Position numbers and translations under genes: made by a program
Part shown: positions 1 to 11,559 of the stretch, one piece after another
Numbering within the stretch: position 1 is the first letter of the stretch
How the letters are laid out: each line of letters opens with the position of its first letter
The notes under the pieces: generated by a model
The model's database searches: none
Told to the model about the DNA's origin: nothing
What the model saw: the letters and a program-made list of their open reading frames with translations, nothing else
Source of the DNA: Rana temporaria
Lineage: Eukaryota > Chordata > Amphibia > Anura > Ranidae
Length of the DNA: 64,000 bases
Direction: 5' to 3'
Assembly: GCF_905171775.1 (NCBI RefSeq)
Contig: NC_053501.1
Coordinates: 70,775,585-70,839,584, forward strand

Positions 1-274
1 CTTTTCTCTTTATGTTGAACTTATACTTTATATGGCAACCCTTTGTGTTGAAAATAACTGGTGGTATACTATTTGTTCTTAATGCTTTGATATGTTCCAC
101 CTGCATTGTGGACCTTATCCTTGATGTCATTCTTTGCCCACAATTGGCGTCCTCTTTGGAAAAAAACTTTTAATAGATATAGTGAAACAGAATGTTGCGC
201 AATCTTTCACAGAATGTTCGTTGACACAGATTTTATGGGACAAACAAAGTGTGCAAATTGTGTAAAAAGTTTTC

Positions 275-430
275 ATTTTATTAACCACATACATACAGGG
301 CACTTTCACCCCCTTCATGCCCAGGCCAATTTTCAGCGTTCAGCATGGTCGCATTTTGAATGACAATTTCGAAGTCATGCAACACTGTATAATTTTTTTT
401 GGTGGAATTTGATCATTACTGGGTTTTCTA
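275..430 (+). repeat. Partial copy of a TTAACCACTT-type MITE (family N)
   Basis: The start (ttaaccacatac, then gggcactttcaccccctt) closely matches the left part of the fuller copy at 20514-21487. The copy is cut off after about 150 bp. Non-coding. Confidence 0.6.
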
Positions 431-537
431 TTTGCTACACAAATAAAAAAAAAGCCCACAAATGTTGAAAAAAAAAGTATTTCTTTGTTTCTGTGGTTTT
501 TTTTTGTAAATAAGTACATTTTATCCTTCATTGACAG

Positions 538-796
538 ACACTGATGAGGCAGCACTGACGGGCACTGATGATGAGGCACTAATATAAAGCACTGATAGGT
601 GGCACTGATATGCAGCACTGATAGGCACTGATAGGCGGCACTGATAGGAAGCACTGATGGGCAGCACTGATGGGAAGCACTGATGGGCAGCACTGATGAG
701 GAGGCACTGATTGGGATCCCTAATGGGCACTGATTGGCATCCCTGGTGGGCACAGGTTGGCATCCCTGGTGGGCACGGGTTGGCATCCCTCGTGGG
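538..796. repeat. Degenerate minisatellite, GCACTGATGGGCA units
   Basis: Roughly 11-13 bp units reading gcactgatgggcagcactga run from about 538 to 718, then grade into two to three longer units of ggcatccctggtgggcac type up to about 796. Open frames across both strands here are a by-product of the repeat. The reverse-strand frames are rich in Ser, Ala and His and are not genes. Confidence 0.8.
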
Positions 797-811
797 CATT
801 CCTTGATGGAT

Positions 812-846
812 CTGCACTGATAATCGATGCGTGATTATCAGTGCAG
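812..846. other. Short perfect hairpin
   Basis: The arm ctgcactgataatc is repeated in inverted form as gattatcagtgcag around a 7-base loop. It directly follows the minisatellite and is probably part of an old foldback MITE. The rest of 850-1180 shows no gene. Confidence 0.6.
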
Positions 847-1186
847 ACCCCCCTGTCAGAAGAGCCGTTGAACGGCTCTCCTCTACCCGCGCTTTGTCAG
901 CGCGAATAGAGCAAAAGCCGATAAATGACACTTCCTGGTTACGAAGTGACCAGCTGTGATTGGACACAGCTGATCACATGGTAAAGAGCCTACGTCATAG
1001 GCTCGTTACCAAGATCAGAGATGCGGTGTGTCAGAGCGATACACTGCAATACTGATCGCCCAGCCAGGATAACTGAATCCCCCGCCCCGGCCTATAGCAG
1101 AATATTAGGATGAGATGTGGTTAAGGAGAGTTGTAGTTTCTCTTTCACTTAAATAGGTATTAAACACAATTTTTTCCCCTAAAAAA

Positions 1187-1505
1187 ATGGTTTATATTCA
1201 ATGGTTTTGCACAGAACAGCCCCGGACATCCCCTTCTGGGGTCCCCCATCAGCGCTCTCTGCTCATTCACTTCTCTTTCTATCATCATAACAAACCACTT
1301 GCTTTGAAGAGCAGACATGTGGGCGCGCTACCTAGCTGGGTCCTAGTGTTTCTGTGTGTGTTTGGCCTCATCCCCCCACTCTCTCCTCACTGGTTTTGAC
1401 TGATAGCAGTGAGAGCCAATGCCGTCAGAGTCTCCAGTGAGACCAGTAAGAGGAGAGAACTGCAGCAGACGGCACAGCGCTGGATCGAGATTGGATTCAG
1501 GTAAG
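1187..1505. repeat. Dispersed repeat shared with 17030-17345
   Basis: Both loci share caatggttttgcacagarc followed by a similar C/T-rich tract, a ctctctcctcac box and a terminal ggatygagatygg box. The shared blocks mark an old interspersed repeat. I could not assign it to a class, and no coding signal is seen. Confidence 0.5.
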
Positions 1506-1713
1506 TGTTTAAGAGTGCAATAAGGTAAATGAATACAGGGTGTTTCTCTGATTGGAGGAAGGTGTAGCGGAGGGGTGAGTGACTTCAGGATCTACAATCA
1601 TATCATTCGACCCCTATGTACAGAGGGGAAGTCGCTCGAACAGGACCCGAAAAATTGTGCTATCACTGTATGTATGGATTACAACAGGGGGTTTTCACCA
1701 TCCACAGTGATCA

Positions 1714-2171
1714 TTAAAGCGGAGTTCTACCCAAAAGTGGGAAATCCGCTTAATCCACTCCTCGCCCCCTTACATGCCACATTTGGTATGTAATTTTTTT
1801 TTGGGGGGGGGGGGTTGGGGCTTCAGGAGGAGTGGGACTTCCATTATATCGCCTTTTGGCAGCCCCTCCCTGTACGCGATCACCTGGGACACGTGACAGG
1901 TCCCAGGCGATCGCCTGTCCAATCGGATGGCGCAGCGCCGCTCGCGCTTGCGCAGTGGGTTCCCGGCCGTGAAGCCGAAAGCTGTCACGGCCGGGTGCCC
2001 ACACTTAGAATAAAGACGCCGGCCGTAGAGGGGGGAGAGGAGCGGAGCCCCGGCCGGCATGTCGCTGGAACGTGGAGCAGGTAAGTGTATGTTTATTAAA
2101 AGCCAGCAGCTACACTTTTTGTAGCTGCTGACTTTTAATAAACATTAAAAATGACTGGAACACCCCTTTAA
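1714..2171. mobile_element. T2/Kolobok-like foldback MITE (family K)
   Basis: The element starts ttaaagcggagttctaccc and ends gaacacccctttaa, so both ends carry TTAA and inverted termini. The interior holds palindromic arms (cacctgggacacgtgacagg against cctgtcacgtgtcccaggtg-type sequence) and a hairpin around agcagctacactttttgtagctgct. TTAAAGGRR-type ends with TTAA target sites are those of the T2 MITEs described in Xenopus; assignment to that group is inference. No transposase. Confidence 0.65.
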
Positions 2172-2632
2172 GATTTAGGATGTGGATAATTACATCATGC
2201 CAAGCTGGAGAGATCTAAGTTGGTGATAAAGATAGTTTCTCTTTAACGCCTTGCCACCGACTATACACATATATGTGGTCTCATTAAAATGGGTCTTCTT
2301 CCTTGAGGCTGCATATATGTGTAGTTTTTCTAGTGCTTTTACCACAGAGACCAGGCTGTCTGCGGAGAGCCCCGGGTCTCGTACTAACAATCAGGAAGCG
2401 GGAGACCCGTTTCCCGATCACTTAATTGCTGTGGTAGCCTCTGATTGGCTATCACAGTTACCAGTCACTGTACAGCCCGCCTTTGTGCGTGTTTTCTCCT
2501 CTGAATGGAGAGAAAGATACATTGTAGCCCTCTCTCCTTGCTAGGGGAGAAAAATGTAAACAAACAAAAGTGTGTATTAAAAAATAAAAAATAAATAAAA
2601 GAAAGCAAAAATAAGCTAGATCAAGGTCAGAG

Positions 2633-2898
2633 TAATGCAGCGTACACACGATCAGTCCATCCGATGAGAACGGACCGATGGACCGTTTTCATCGGTTAAC
2701 CGATGAAGCTGACGGATGGTCAGTCGTGCCTACACACCACCGGTTAAAAATCTGATCGTGTCCAACGCGGTGACGTAGGCTTTTTTTTAACCGATGGATA
2801 AATAACCGATGGCGCCCACACACGATCGGTTTGGACCTATGATAACGGTCCATCAGACCATTCTCATCGGTTTAATCGATCGTGTGTACGCAGCATTA
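2633..2898. mobile_element. Foldback MITE of the CGTACACACGATC type (family H)
   Basis: Inverted termini tgcagcgtacacacgatc / gatcgtgtgtacgcagca enclose mirrored ccgatgaaaacggtcc-type arms. It is flanked by TAA on the left and TTA on the right. The trinucleotide flank suggests a PIF/Harbinger-type MITE, but the two flanks are not a direct repeat here. Non-coding. The 2172-2632 stretch before it shows no gene. Confidence 0.7.
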
Positions 2899-2902
2899 GA
2901 GT

Positions 2903-3275
2903 CAGGCTGCTTTCACATGGAGCCGCGGTGACGGTATAGCCGCACTATACCGTCGTATTTACCGCGATATTCGGGCGCTAGCGGTGAGATTTTAACCCCC
3001 GCTAGCGGACGAAAAAGGGTTAATACCGCGGTATTACCGCGCTTTTGATTTCAATGGGAAGGCGCGGTATAGGAGCGGTGAACACACCGCTCCTATACCG
3101 CGGTAAACATGCGGCTAGCAGGACTTTTGGAGCGCTCCTGCTAGCGCACCGCTTCAATGTGAAAGCCTTCGGGCTTTCACATTGAACACTGCAGGGCATG
3201 ATTTTTCATGCGGTATAGCAGCGCTATTTTTAGCGCTGTACCGCATGAAAAACGCCCCAGTGTGCAAGGGGCCTT
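2903..3275. mobile_element. Foldback MITE, GGCTGCTTTCACA type (family F)
   Basis: The left end ggctgctttcacatgg and right end cagtgtgcaaggggcctta are imperfect inverted repeats. Inside are several nested palindromes (accgcgg, gctagcgg, ggctttcacattgaa). Related copies occur at 41929-42307 and, more distantly, 6910-7244. The following 3280-3660 is AT-rich and holds no gene that I can see. Confidence 0.6.
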
Positions 3276-3664
3276 AGGGTGAGAGTCAACGGTCAGGTTC
3301 AGTATACTTTTAGGTAGTATATTTAAGAATATTATTGGAATTTTAAAATAAAACAATAATTTACAGCATATAATATCATTATATCAAAAGAAAAGCCACA
3401 ACAAAAGGCATCGTGCATCATATGAAATATAATTGTAGGTAAGACCTTTTAATTGTTAGGTAGTGAAAAGGCTGGGAATTAACTGTAGAATAATAAAATT
3501 CAACAGGAATAAAAATTCCAGGGAAAAAAAAAACATTTATAAGGTCTTAACATATGTGGCAATGAAAACTACAATTTATGCAGAACTAAGGAGAAATAAC
3601 AAAAAAATATACTAATTAAAAAAAAAATGTTTTAGTTTTTTTTAAAGTATTTTTTGAATTAGTA

Positions 3665-3880
3665 TAATGCCTCGTACACACCACCGGTTTTCCCATCAGG
3701 CAAACTGCCAGGAGAGCTTTTGGCCGAGAATCCCGGCCGTGTGTATGCTCTCTAGCAGATTTCCCGACAGGAAAACAGACGGAAATCCCGACGTGAAACT
3801 TGAGAACCCTCTATTTTCTCGTCTGGTTTCCCGGCAGAGTGTTTCCTGCCGAGAAAACCGGTCGTCTGTATGCGGTGAAA
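3665..3880. mobile_element. Degenerate family H MITE
   Basis: It starts taatgcctcgtacacacc and continues with gttttcccatcaggcaaact. The right end (ccggtcgtctgtatgcggtg) is decayed. The same interior (ttttcc, cgaggaaac) is seen in the better copies at 29338-29617 and 38537-38810. Confidence 0.55.
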
Positions 3881-4165
3881 AAACGCACATGCTCGATAAC
3901 ACTTTAGTGAGTATTGCTGGCTAGATAGGGGGTTGCAGGCTCCCTCAATCCATGTCACCAGCCTCCTCTGTAAGCTGCTGTTGGCCACGGTAAAATGCTC
4001 ACCCCACCACCAAGGCTCCACACATAGACTAGAGCTTCGGGGAGAGGAGTGAACACCATAGTCAGCTGGAGCAAGGAGTCAAGTAAGTAATACAGCCTCT
4101 TTTGCAACCCTCTTAAGCGTTTAACCCTTGCATTTAATGTCCTCCAGTTAGGATTTACCTCTACT

Positions 4166-4676
4166 TTAAAGTAGGTGTAAACCCCATTCATTAAATCTGA
4201 CATGGGCACATATATCTGTAGCTTTTACTTATCTCTCTCCAAAAGCCCTGGTCCTGTGACTTTCTGCTGCTCCGTTCCTCTGTAATCAGCATGATAACTT
4301 CCATGAAAAATTCTCTGGACAGGAGATCAAAGCAGCTGGAAATTTGTGTCGGGGAGGGTGCTTAAAGATAGATAAGCAGAGAGCTTGTCTATTCACAACA
4401 CAACTCTGCAAGTTTCATCCTTTCTCTGCCTATGTGGAAGGGGGGGGCGTGCCTTTCTTCCAATCAGCTCTCACACAGTTTATGCCAAGACTCCCCTCCC
4501 ACTGCTGAATGAGGAAGAAAGATCTCTAACAGGATGTTCACTTTCTAAAGAGTGTAGAAAGCTTAAGACAGCAGATATACATGTAAAACTTATGTAGGGG
4601 GATTTGTTTAATCTCTGTGTATCATCTGAGGCTGTTCACTTCACTGGGTATATGTGAGGGTTTACATCCACTTTAG
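4166..4676. mobile_element. T2-like foldback MITE (family K)
   Basis: The left end ttaaagtaggtgtaaacccc is mirrored by gggtttacatccactttag on the right. The interior is non-coding. The last base of the right TTAA has mutated to TTAG. Confidence 0.65.
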
Positions 4677-4689
4677 ATAAGATTTGATC

Positions 4690-5740
4690 AGAACTGTGTG
4701 TACTGTACGAAGTGAACCAGACGTATGTAGGTGAAGAAAGTAATAATTTATTATGAAACGTGAATAATATATAAACACAACCACCTCCAATATCACACAG
4801 TGCACAACAAACCAATATTAGACCAGACCCAAAAATAACAATAATCAGACGAGTATATACAGCCAAAAGGGAATACCAGAATCGTAATCTCAGCCAGGTC
4901 AAGGTCATAACTCCACGGGGGGCAAGGAGCAAGACGGACAGGGAGAGGGTGAAAGGGATCAGACAGCAGGGCAGATATCCAAGATACAGGACTGACAGGA
5001 ACAGGTACAAAATAGGTTTGGGATCAGAGTCAGGATGCAGGAAACAGGTTCAGGATCAAAGCTAACAGGTCAGGGTACAAGACGAAACCAAGGCAGGGTA
5101 TGTGTGAACTTGCCATGTTTTTATAGGATTACCTGCTATAAGGTAAGGTGATGCTCGATTGCAGGAGGAGATATCTGCTCCTTACTGCCAGGATCCACCC
5201 GCTGGTGGGCACCAGTACCGCGGCCCAAGGATCACATAACACCAGCAAGGAAAGGCTCTCCTGATTGTTCCACACTGCCAGGAGATACCCGCTGGTGGAC
5301 ATCAGTACTGCACGCCAAATATTAGATAGTATTACCAGCGGGTGGAACCTTTCCTGACAAAGTGGTGACATGATCTTAACTGAGTTGATACATCTTTGTG
5401 TAGCTCACAGATCTGTTCCCTGATTGAGTTTATTTCCAGAACTGATTTGTAAATAGCTTGGTGGCTGTATCTTTTTTTTTATGTTTTTTTTTTGTATTAA
5501 GTCTTTTTTCTCTGTGCTCGTGTGTACATTTGTTTTTATGTGCTATTTTTTCTATGATAAGAAACACAGGGAATTGCACTAAAATTGATTAATTAGTCAG
5601 TGTTTAGAAAATGTATTTAAATTGTTTGTTCAAAAACAACTGATCTTCCAATACTGAAAATAAGATTTTTAAAGCAAACTTTTCGGCACAAAGAGCTGCA
5701 ATTTTAAACAAAAGCAGGTCCTGCCAGCTCTGTACCTTTC
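4690..5740. other. Non-coding stretch with a degenerate ~90-bp duplication
   Basis: No exon or known element is recognisable. At about 5187-5275 and 5276-5350 two diverged copies of a unit with ctgccaggatccacccgctg / ctgccaggagatacccgctg lie head to tail. A closing accagcgggtgg at about 5335 mirrors cccgctggt, so this may be a decayed foldback element. Confidence 0.35.
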
Positions 5741-5749
5741 AAACTCTCC

Positions 5750-6709
5750 TTAACCACCTAACGACCGCCGCACGACGATATACGTCGGCAGAATGGCACG
5801 GCTGGGCAGATGGACGTACCGTTACGTCCTTTACATCTACCCAGCCGTGGGTCGCGGCGCGCGCCCGCGGCCCGGTCCGAAGCTCCGGGACCGCGAGACC
5901 CACGGACCCGATCGCCGCTGGGGTCCCGCGATCGGTCCCCGGAACTGAAGAACGGGGAGAGCCGCGTGTAAACACGGCTTCCCCGTGCTTCACTGTGGCG
6001 GCTGCATCGATCGTGTCATCCCCTTTATAGGGAGACACAATAGATGATGTCACTCCTACAGCCACACACCCCTACAGTTGTAAACACACACTAGGTGAAA
6101 CATAACCCCTTCAGAGCCCCCTGTGGTTAACTCCCAAACGGCAACTGTCATTTTCACAATAAACAATGCATTTTAAATGCATTTTTTGCTGTGAAAATGA
6201 CAATGGTCCCAAAAATGTGTCAAAATTGTGCGAAGTGTCCGCCATAATGTCGTAGTCACGAAAAAAAATCGCTGATCGCCGCCATTAGTAGTAAAAAAAA
6301 AAAGAATTAATAAAAATGTAATAAAACTATCCCCTATTTTGTAAACGCTATAAATTTTGCGCAAACCAACCGATTTTTTTTACCAAAAATATGTAGAAGA
6401 ATATGTATCGGCCTAAACTGAGGAAAAACATTTTTTTTATATATTTTTGGGGGATATTTATTATAGCAAAAAGTAAAAAATATTGAATTTTTTTCAAAAT
6501 TGTCGCTCTATTTTTGTTTATAGCACAAAAAATTAAAATCACAGAGGCAATCAAAAGAAAGCTCTATTTGTGGGAAGAAAAGGACGCAAATTTTGTTTAG
6601 GTACAACATTGCATGACCGCGCAATTACCAGTTAAAGCAGCGCAGTGCCAAATTGTAAAAACACCTCTGGGCATTTAGCTGCATATTGGTCCGGGGCTTA
6701 AGTGGTTAA
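5750..6709 (+). mobile_element. ~960-bp TTAA-flanked MITE (family N), full length
   Basis: The ends ttaaccacctaacg and cttaagtggttaa are inverted and bounded by TTAA. The GC-rich left third (gcacgacgatatacgtcggc) is followed by a long A/T-rich part with ccgccataatgtcg and gtttgcgcaaaacc-type boxes. The same order is seen, in either orientation, at 20514-21487 and partially at 275-430, 8907-8962, 39294-39606 and 45664-46030. No transposase frame. Confidence 0.65.
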
Positions 6710-6909
6710 GCAACCAGGGACCCCTAAAATGCAAAGTGCTCCTATACCCGAATACTGATGCTGGAAAGCTGGCATGCCCCATGCTGTGCCTAACTATCAG
6801 TCCTTATACAAGATGGGTGGGATGAGTAGCCGATAGTTAGGCAGGAGGAGGCAGAGCTCAGCTGCAGTTTAGTTTGTAACTGGAGCCATCAGCTTATTAT
6901 CATTTTTAT

Positions 6910-7244
6910 TAAGGCTGCATTTACACCTTAGCGTAGGCGATTTGCGGCGACAAAAAATAGGCTTTTGTCCCGCGATTTGCGGCGACAAAACGCGTCGTTT
7001 TTAACCGCGTTTTTTTTTACAGTGTATTGTCGGCTATGCGGAACGCCGAAGCCGCCCGATACGCACGTCCAAAAAGGGCCCGGGACTTGTTTGAAATTCG
7101 GCGTTCGGCGTTCTATCGACATACGGCGTTCTGCGTTAGGAGATGTGAACAGTCTCCATAGAGAACAATGCAATTTCGACCCTCCGGCGTATTGTAGCGT
7201 CGGGCTTCGAGGGGTAAAAACGCCTAGGTGTGAATGGAGCCTTA
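6910..7244. mobile_element. Foldback MITE (family F)
   Basis: The ends aaggctgcatttacacct and aggtgtgaatggagcctt are inverted copies. The interior has mirrored gcgatttgcggcgacaaaa / ggcgttc blocks. Non-coding. 7245-7500 shows no gene. Confidence 0.6.
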
Positions 7245-7504
7245 CAGCCGGAAATTAGCTGTTCAGGAAAAGTGATCTGGGTGGCTCTATAGTTCCGTTC
7301 CCCCCAGGAACCCCGGACTGCGGCAAATGGATAGCCAGATACAGAGGAAATAGAGGAACATCTGTTCCCCAATCTCCTCTGTGACTTATAAAGCTGGAAG
7401 CAACTATGATTTCATCACTTCCAGTTTCAGAGCTGTCATTGTGTTTGTGTTTGTGTGCACTAAAATTAATTTAGTAATTGAGGATCTTTCCGAATTTACA
7501 TCTA

Positions 7505-7548
7505 GCTCCTGAGGACGAATATATTTCAAAACGCGTTGGTCTATTTCC
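7505..7548 (+). repeat. CCTGAGGAMG...AAACGCGT box, copy 1
   Basis: Reads cctgaggacgaatatatttc then aaaacgcgttgg. Related boxes occur at 12596-12612, 40100-40130 (reverse), 46037-46060 and 48789-48825 (reverse), always within repeat debris. It looks like a conserved piece of a dispersed frog repeat. I could not name the element. Confidence 0.45.
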
Positions 7549-7949
7549 GCACAAGAATGTAGAAAGCTACTGCTATATTATTGTGATCTCATGTTATAGG
7601 AATATGAATGTATAATAGTTAATGGTGACAAGACACAGAGATATTTCATGAAGAAAGAAGAAATTGGGGGTGGTAGTGCTGCCTGTACCTGAAGGGTGCC
7701 TACAAAAGGCTAAAATGAACCAGTATTATGAGCTGTGTGTTTAAATTAGTAATGACCACCTATGTGGCCAGTGATTGTGCCAGTGAAGTGTGCAAATTAA
7801 CACTCTAAACCTAAATGGGGAACTAGTCCCATAAAAGTGTATCCTTCAATTAAACACAGTTATATATAATAAATTGGCCAACAACCAGTAATACCACTCA
7901 CGGTAGGTGGTGGGTGCCACCTAGCTAAATGGGTGATAACATATATATG

Positions 7950-8428
7950 CAGGGCTTTTTTTCTCAGACAATAGGTGCAGGAACTCCCCTTTTCCGAGTC
8001 ACTTGTTTTTTTTCCACCCCTACCCACCTCCCAGTACCGCCCCTTTTAGACAATTCAGAACCAAGTATCATTTTGTTGTGCTAAGTAATTAGTATGGAAT
8101 TTGGTTTCCCCTTCAGCCAGCAACAATAGATCCCCCTAACAATGTACCACCCACAACAAAATCCCCCCCCCCTCCCCCCAGCAACAATAGACTCCCAGCA
8201 GCATGAACAGATCTCTGCACAGCCAGCATCAATAGACTCTCTGGCAGCCATCAAAAACAGACCCCTCCCCCAACAGTAGATCTCCTTCAGCAACAATAGA
8301 ACCCCCTGCAAAAATGGATTCCCTCCAGCTAGAATAGATCCACCAGCAGTGAGCATCAATACCCTGCCAGTCAGTCCAGTAGGTACCGAAACTGCATTCC
8401 CCCGCGTTCCCGCTGAAAAAAAGCCCTG
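7950..8428. mobile_element. hAT-type MITE with perfect 8-bp TSD
   Basis: Terminal inverted repeats cagggctttttttc / gaaaaaaagccctg are flanked by a perfect 8-bp direct repeat tatatatg (7942-7949 and 8429-8436), the hAT target-site length. The interior carries degenerate agcaacaatagatccccc units and no transposase, so it is non-autonomous. The TSD is partly low-complexity TA, which lowers its weight a little. Confidence 0.75.
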
Positions 8429-8906
8429 TATATATGTATATCAAACGTGTAAACATGTGAAAAAAAACACACAAAAAATACAAAAGTGATCAAAAGCAAA
8501 AAAACGTGTGCATAAAAATATCCAGTGTATGTGTAAAACAGTCCACATGGATAAATTCTAAAATACTAATGTCCATAGAGGATAATTCCAGACAGTCTCC
8601 AGATCAGGCAATTCAAATTGAAAATAAATGGAAGGGTGAATAATAGATAAGAGAGTCTTTCAACCAGTTCCAAAAGTGATTTGTGCTCTATTACAGCAAG
8701 GATATTGAGGTGACTTGTTGCGCTCCCCCACAAGGGTCCCCACTCACCAGCTCCTATCACCCCTACCTGGGTAATTCGCATATAGGATCACATCCAGGTG
8801 GTGTCCAACAGTGAGTCCCTCCACTCGCAGGTCTCGCAGACTACAAGTCCTCTCTCGATGCCCAAATGGTTAAAGAGCACTAACAGGTATTTTAGTTTCC
8901 TGTATT

Positions 8907-8962
8907 AACCACTTCCCGCCCGCCGGACGTCATATGACATCCTTGACTTTGAGTGGGGATAT
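8907..8962 (+). repeat. Truncated family N end
   Basis: ttaaccacttcccgcccgcc followed by ggacgtcatatgac matches the terminal part of the copy ending at 21487, in inverse orientation. It breaks off after about 55 bp. 8430-8906 holds repeat-like sequence but no gene. Confidence 0.55.
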
Positions 8963-9043
8963 CTGAAGGATGCCTGCACCTAATACCTCCAACAGTGGGA
9001 TCGCACACTTAAGTTTGGTCCACATAAACAGTTGAACCGCTCC

Positions 9044-9600
9044 TTAAAGCGGAGGTTCACCCTCAAAATGAACTTTTTAGCTAACCTATCTCCAGCCTTA
9101 ATAAAGGCTTGTAGCGTTGTAATTTTTTTTTAAATGTGTACACTTACCTGTCTTCAGCCTCACTTCCGGGTCTTCTTCCTTTGCGGGGAGTGGGCGTGTC
9201 GCTCCTTTTCCCCGACGGGGAGCTCTGCGCAATGTCTCCTGGGAGTGAGTGTTGATCCTCCCAGGAGACGATTGACGTGCGGGCAAAGCGCGTCATCGCC
9301 TTCCGAAAATATCCGACAGGGACTCGGCTCTTTACGGCGCTATACGGCGCCTGCGCCTGCCGTGTAGAGCTGACTGCGCAGGCGCCGTAAAGTGCCGGGT
9401 CCCATCTCGGATATTTTCGGAAGGCGTGACGCGCTTTACTAGCACGTCAATCATCTATGCCTCGTCCTAGGAACGCCTACTCCCCGGGGAGCGAGAACCC
9501 GGAAGCCGGGTGAAAAGAACGAAAAAAAACGTGAGTACAGCGGAAAAAATCCCCAGCATACTGTTGATGTCAGCAGTATGCTTTTTCTTCATTTTCCTCA
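9044..9600. mobile_element. T2-like foldback MITE (family K) with long palindromic arms
   Basis: It starts ttaaagcggaggttcaccct. The interior has long arms: cgccttccgaaaatatccga near 9298 is mirrored by tcggatattttcggaaggcg near 9408, around a cggcgcctgcgcctgccg centre. The right end is not clear; an agcgcaggttcacta motif at about 9655 is in the wrong orientation to be the partner. Confidence 0.55.
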
Positions 9601-9699
9601 GAGCTACCTTCGGGAAGCGTCTCTAGGGGGGACTGCAACCCTGTTCTTTTACATAAGCGCAGGTTCACTATATTTTTTATACAGAGATATAAAAAATTG

Positions 9700-10355
9700 G
9701 CATGCCTAAAAAGTCCCATTTTTCAAATGTAACCATGTTATGTTCCTAAGGGATGTTGGCATTGTGCATATATGTCACTTCACATATATTCAAAAAGACA
9801 TTAGGGCACATTGGAATTATTTACATCAAATAATCCTTTTTACATGAATACCCATAAATATTGAAAATGTTTGAATTCCTTTTCTGGATATCATCAAAAA
9901 AAAGAAAGTGAGAGCTTCAAGAATTTTAAGTTTTAAAGCAAATGGAAAATGAAAATAGAAGAGGATTTGTATTTGTATAATAATCAGTTTCCATGTTCTT
10001 TCACATAAAATGAACAGCAGATTCCTCTAATGAATCAGGCTGGTAATTAAACATCCAAATCAGTGCATAACATCTCCCTGTTCGTGTGAGTTATTTTTAT
10101 CTGTGCACAAAGAAAGGATCCTAATTACAATATTCAAGCATATCTGGCTTAATGAGCCAAGAAATGATCTGTGGCCAGGCATTTTAAACAGCCTTTTCTG
10201 TTCCATCCTGTAGTCAAATCTGTTACCTTTCAGCAGCCGGTGGTGGAAATTTACTTTATAGGGTTCCCTAATATTGGGGAGCACAAACACCCAAATGTTT
10301 CCCACACGTGTCTATACGCTTGGCAGTATGTTACCCAGCTAGTGTATTTCAATGC
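9700..10355. promoter_or_regulatory. Unique AT-rich block, candidate conserved non-coding element
   Basis: This block has no inverted ends, no tandem structure and no similarity to other repeats in the window. It is rich in homeodomain-like TAAT/ATTA cores (ggctggtaattaaacatcc, cctaattacaat, ggcttaatgagcc). Such isolated unique islands between repeats are often ancient regulatory elements. Only cross-species alignment can show this; the call is an inference from absence of repeat features. Confidence 0.3.
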
Positions 10356-10360
10356 TTAGA

Positions 10361-10972
10361 TGTCATGGATATGCAACAGTCTGGCAGCTTACCTGTTTCC
10401 ATCTGTCCATTAAGAGGCCTGACCCTGTTCTGGTTACCTTCTTATCTCCTCCTCTTTCTGTATGGCCCCACCCAGGCCATCCCAGGAAGTCTATAATAAC
10501 TGTTGCAATACAAGCCTGCAGTGCTGTTCAACAGTGTTGTTTGCTTAAGTTCCTGTCTGCAGTGTGCTACGATTACCTCGTTGTGTACCGTTTTTGGCTT
10601 GTCCCTGACTTCTCCTGGTTACCTGTGCCCTTGACCTTTTGCCTGTCCCTCGGTTACCCTGTCTGCCTGTTGCCCTGACCTCGGCTTACCTATCACTTCC
10701 GTTTGTCCTGCTTGCTGCTTCCCCTCTCTCTCTGCGGAGCGTGACCTAGGGGATCCCAGGGGTCGCGACTTGAATCCAGCTGCGGCGAAGGCCATCCTCA
10801 CCATTAGAGGCTCTGGTGAACACAAAGCTGGGTCTTAGACTCCGCGCCCTGGGCGATCTGGGGTTCACGCTTCCTCTCTGATAGCAGCAGTCGGCTATAG
10901 GGTTCACTACCCTGAGGTGCATCCCTGACCCCAACGGGGTGCACTTGTCACCTGGCCACAGGTGACGTGACA
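10361..10972 (+). mobile_element. Solo LTR of a Ty3/gypsy-like retrotransposon
   Basis: The 612-bp block starts tgtcatggat and ends gtgacgtgaca, giving the canonical TG...CA termini. It is flanked by a perfect 5-bp direct repeat ttaga (10356-10360 and 10973-10977), as expected from integrase. A TATA-like tctataataa lies at about 10491. No internal region or second LTR adjoins, so it is a solo LTR left by LTR-LTR recombination. Orientation is inferred from the TATA-like site only. Confidence 0.75.
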
Positions 10973-11123
10973 TTAGAGCATTTTGAGAAGCAATATTTCA
11001 GAACATTGCCCTCCCTACCTGATGTCCTTCTACTCACATAATCATTTGCATCAGATAAATGATCTATCTCCCATCATGCGATATCAGTGACTCCAATAAA
11101 CATACTATATTGACCTCCTGGAC

Positions 11124-11381
11124 CAGGGCCGCCATCAGGAATTTTACACAGCTTCAGGCATGGCAGAGAACCGGGGGGTGCCGCGAATTGAGAAGCGGGG
11201 GGGTGTTGCAAATTGGGGGGGTGCTGCCACCGCAAATTGAGGTGGGAGGGGGGGGGCTTGGGTAGCTAAGGAAAAAAACAAAAAATTAAAACCAAAAAAA
11301 AGTGGGCGTTCCAGTCGGTCCCCTGGGGACCATCGGGCCCCTTACAGGTGTACTGCCTGTACCCCCCTAATAGCGGCCCTG
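11124..11381. mobile_element. hAT-type MITE with perfect 8-bp TSD
   Basis: The ends cagggccgccatcagg and ctaatagcggccctg are inverted copies. The 8-bp target duplication tcctggac is perfect (11116-11123 and 11382-11389). The interior contains G-runs and ccaaaaaaaagtgggc. Too short for a transposase. Confidence 0.8.
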
Positions 11382-11559
11382 TCCTGGACTCCTAAAGAGT
11401 TCTGATCTACGTCTGGACTCTGAGGATATGAGACTGAAGCTAGCCACACACTGTGGAAGGAGGCCATATGAGGAGGATGAAGGATTTCAGAATATGATTT
11501 TCTGGTGAGGCGAAATCCTTCATCCACCTCAACAGAAGTCGATCGTTTGATCAACCTTT

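Noticed and set aside
340..967. Overlapping - strand ORFs of 148 residues with Ser/Ala/His-rich repeats
   Set aside because: They read through a minisatellite with units near 11-13 bp; no start context, splice sites or known motif.
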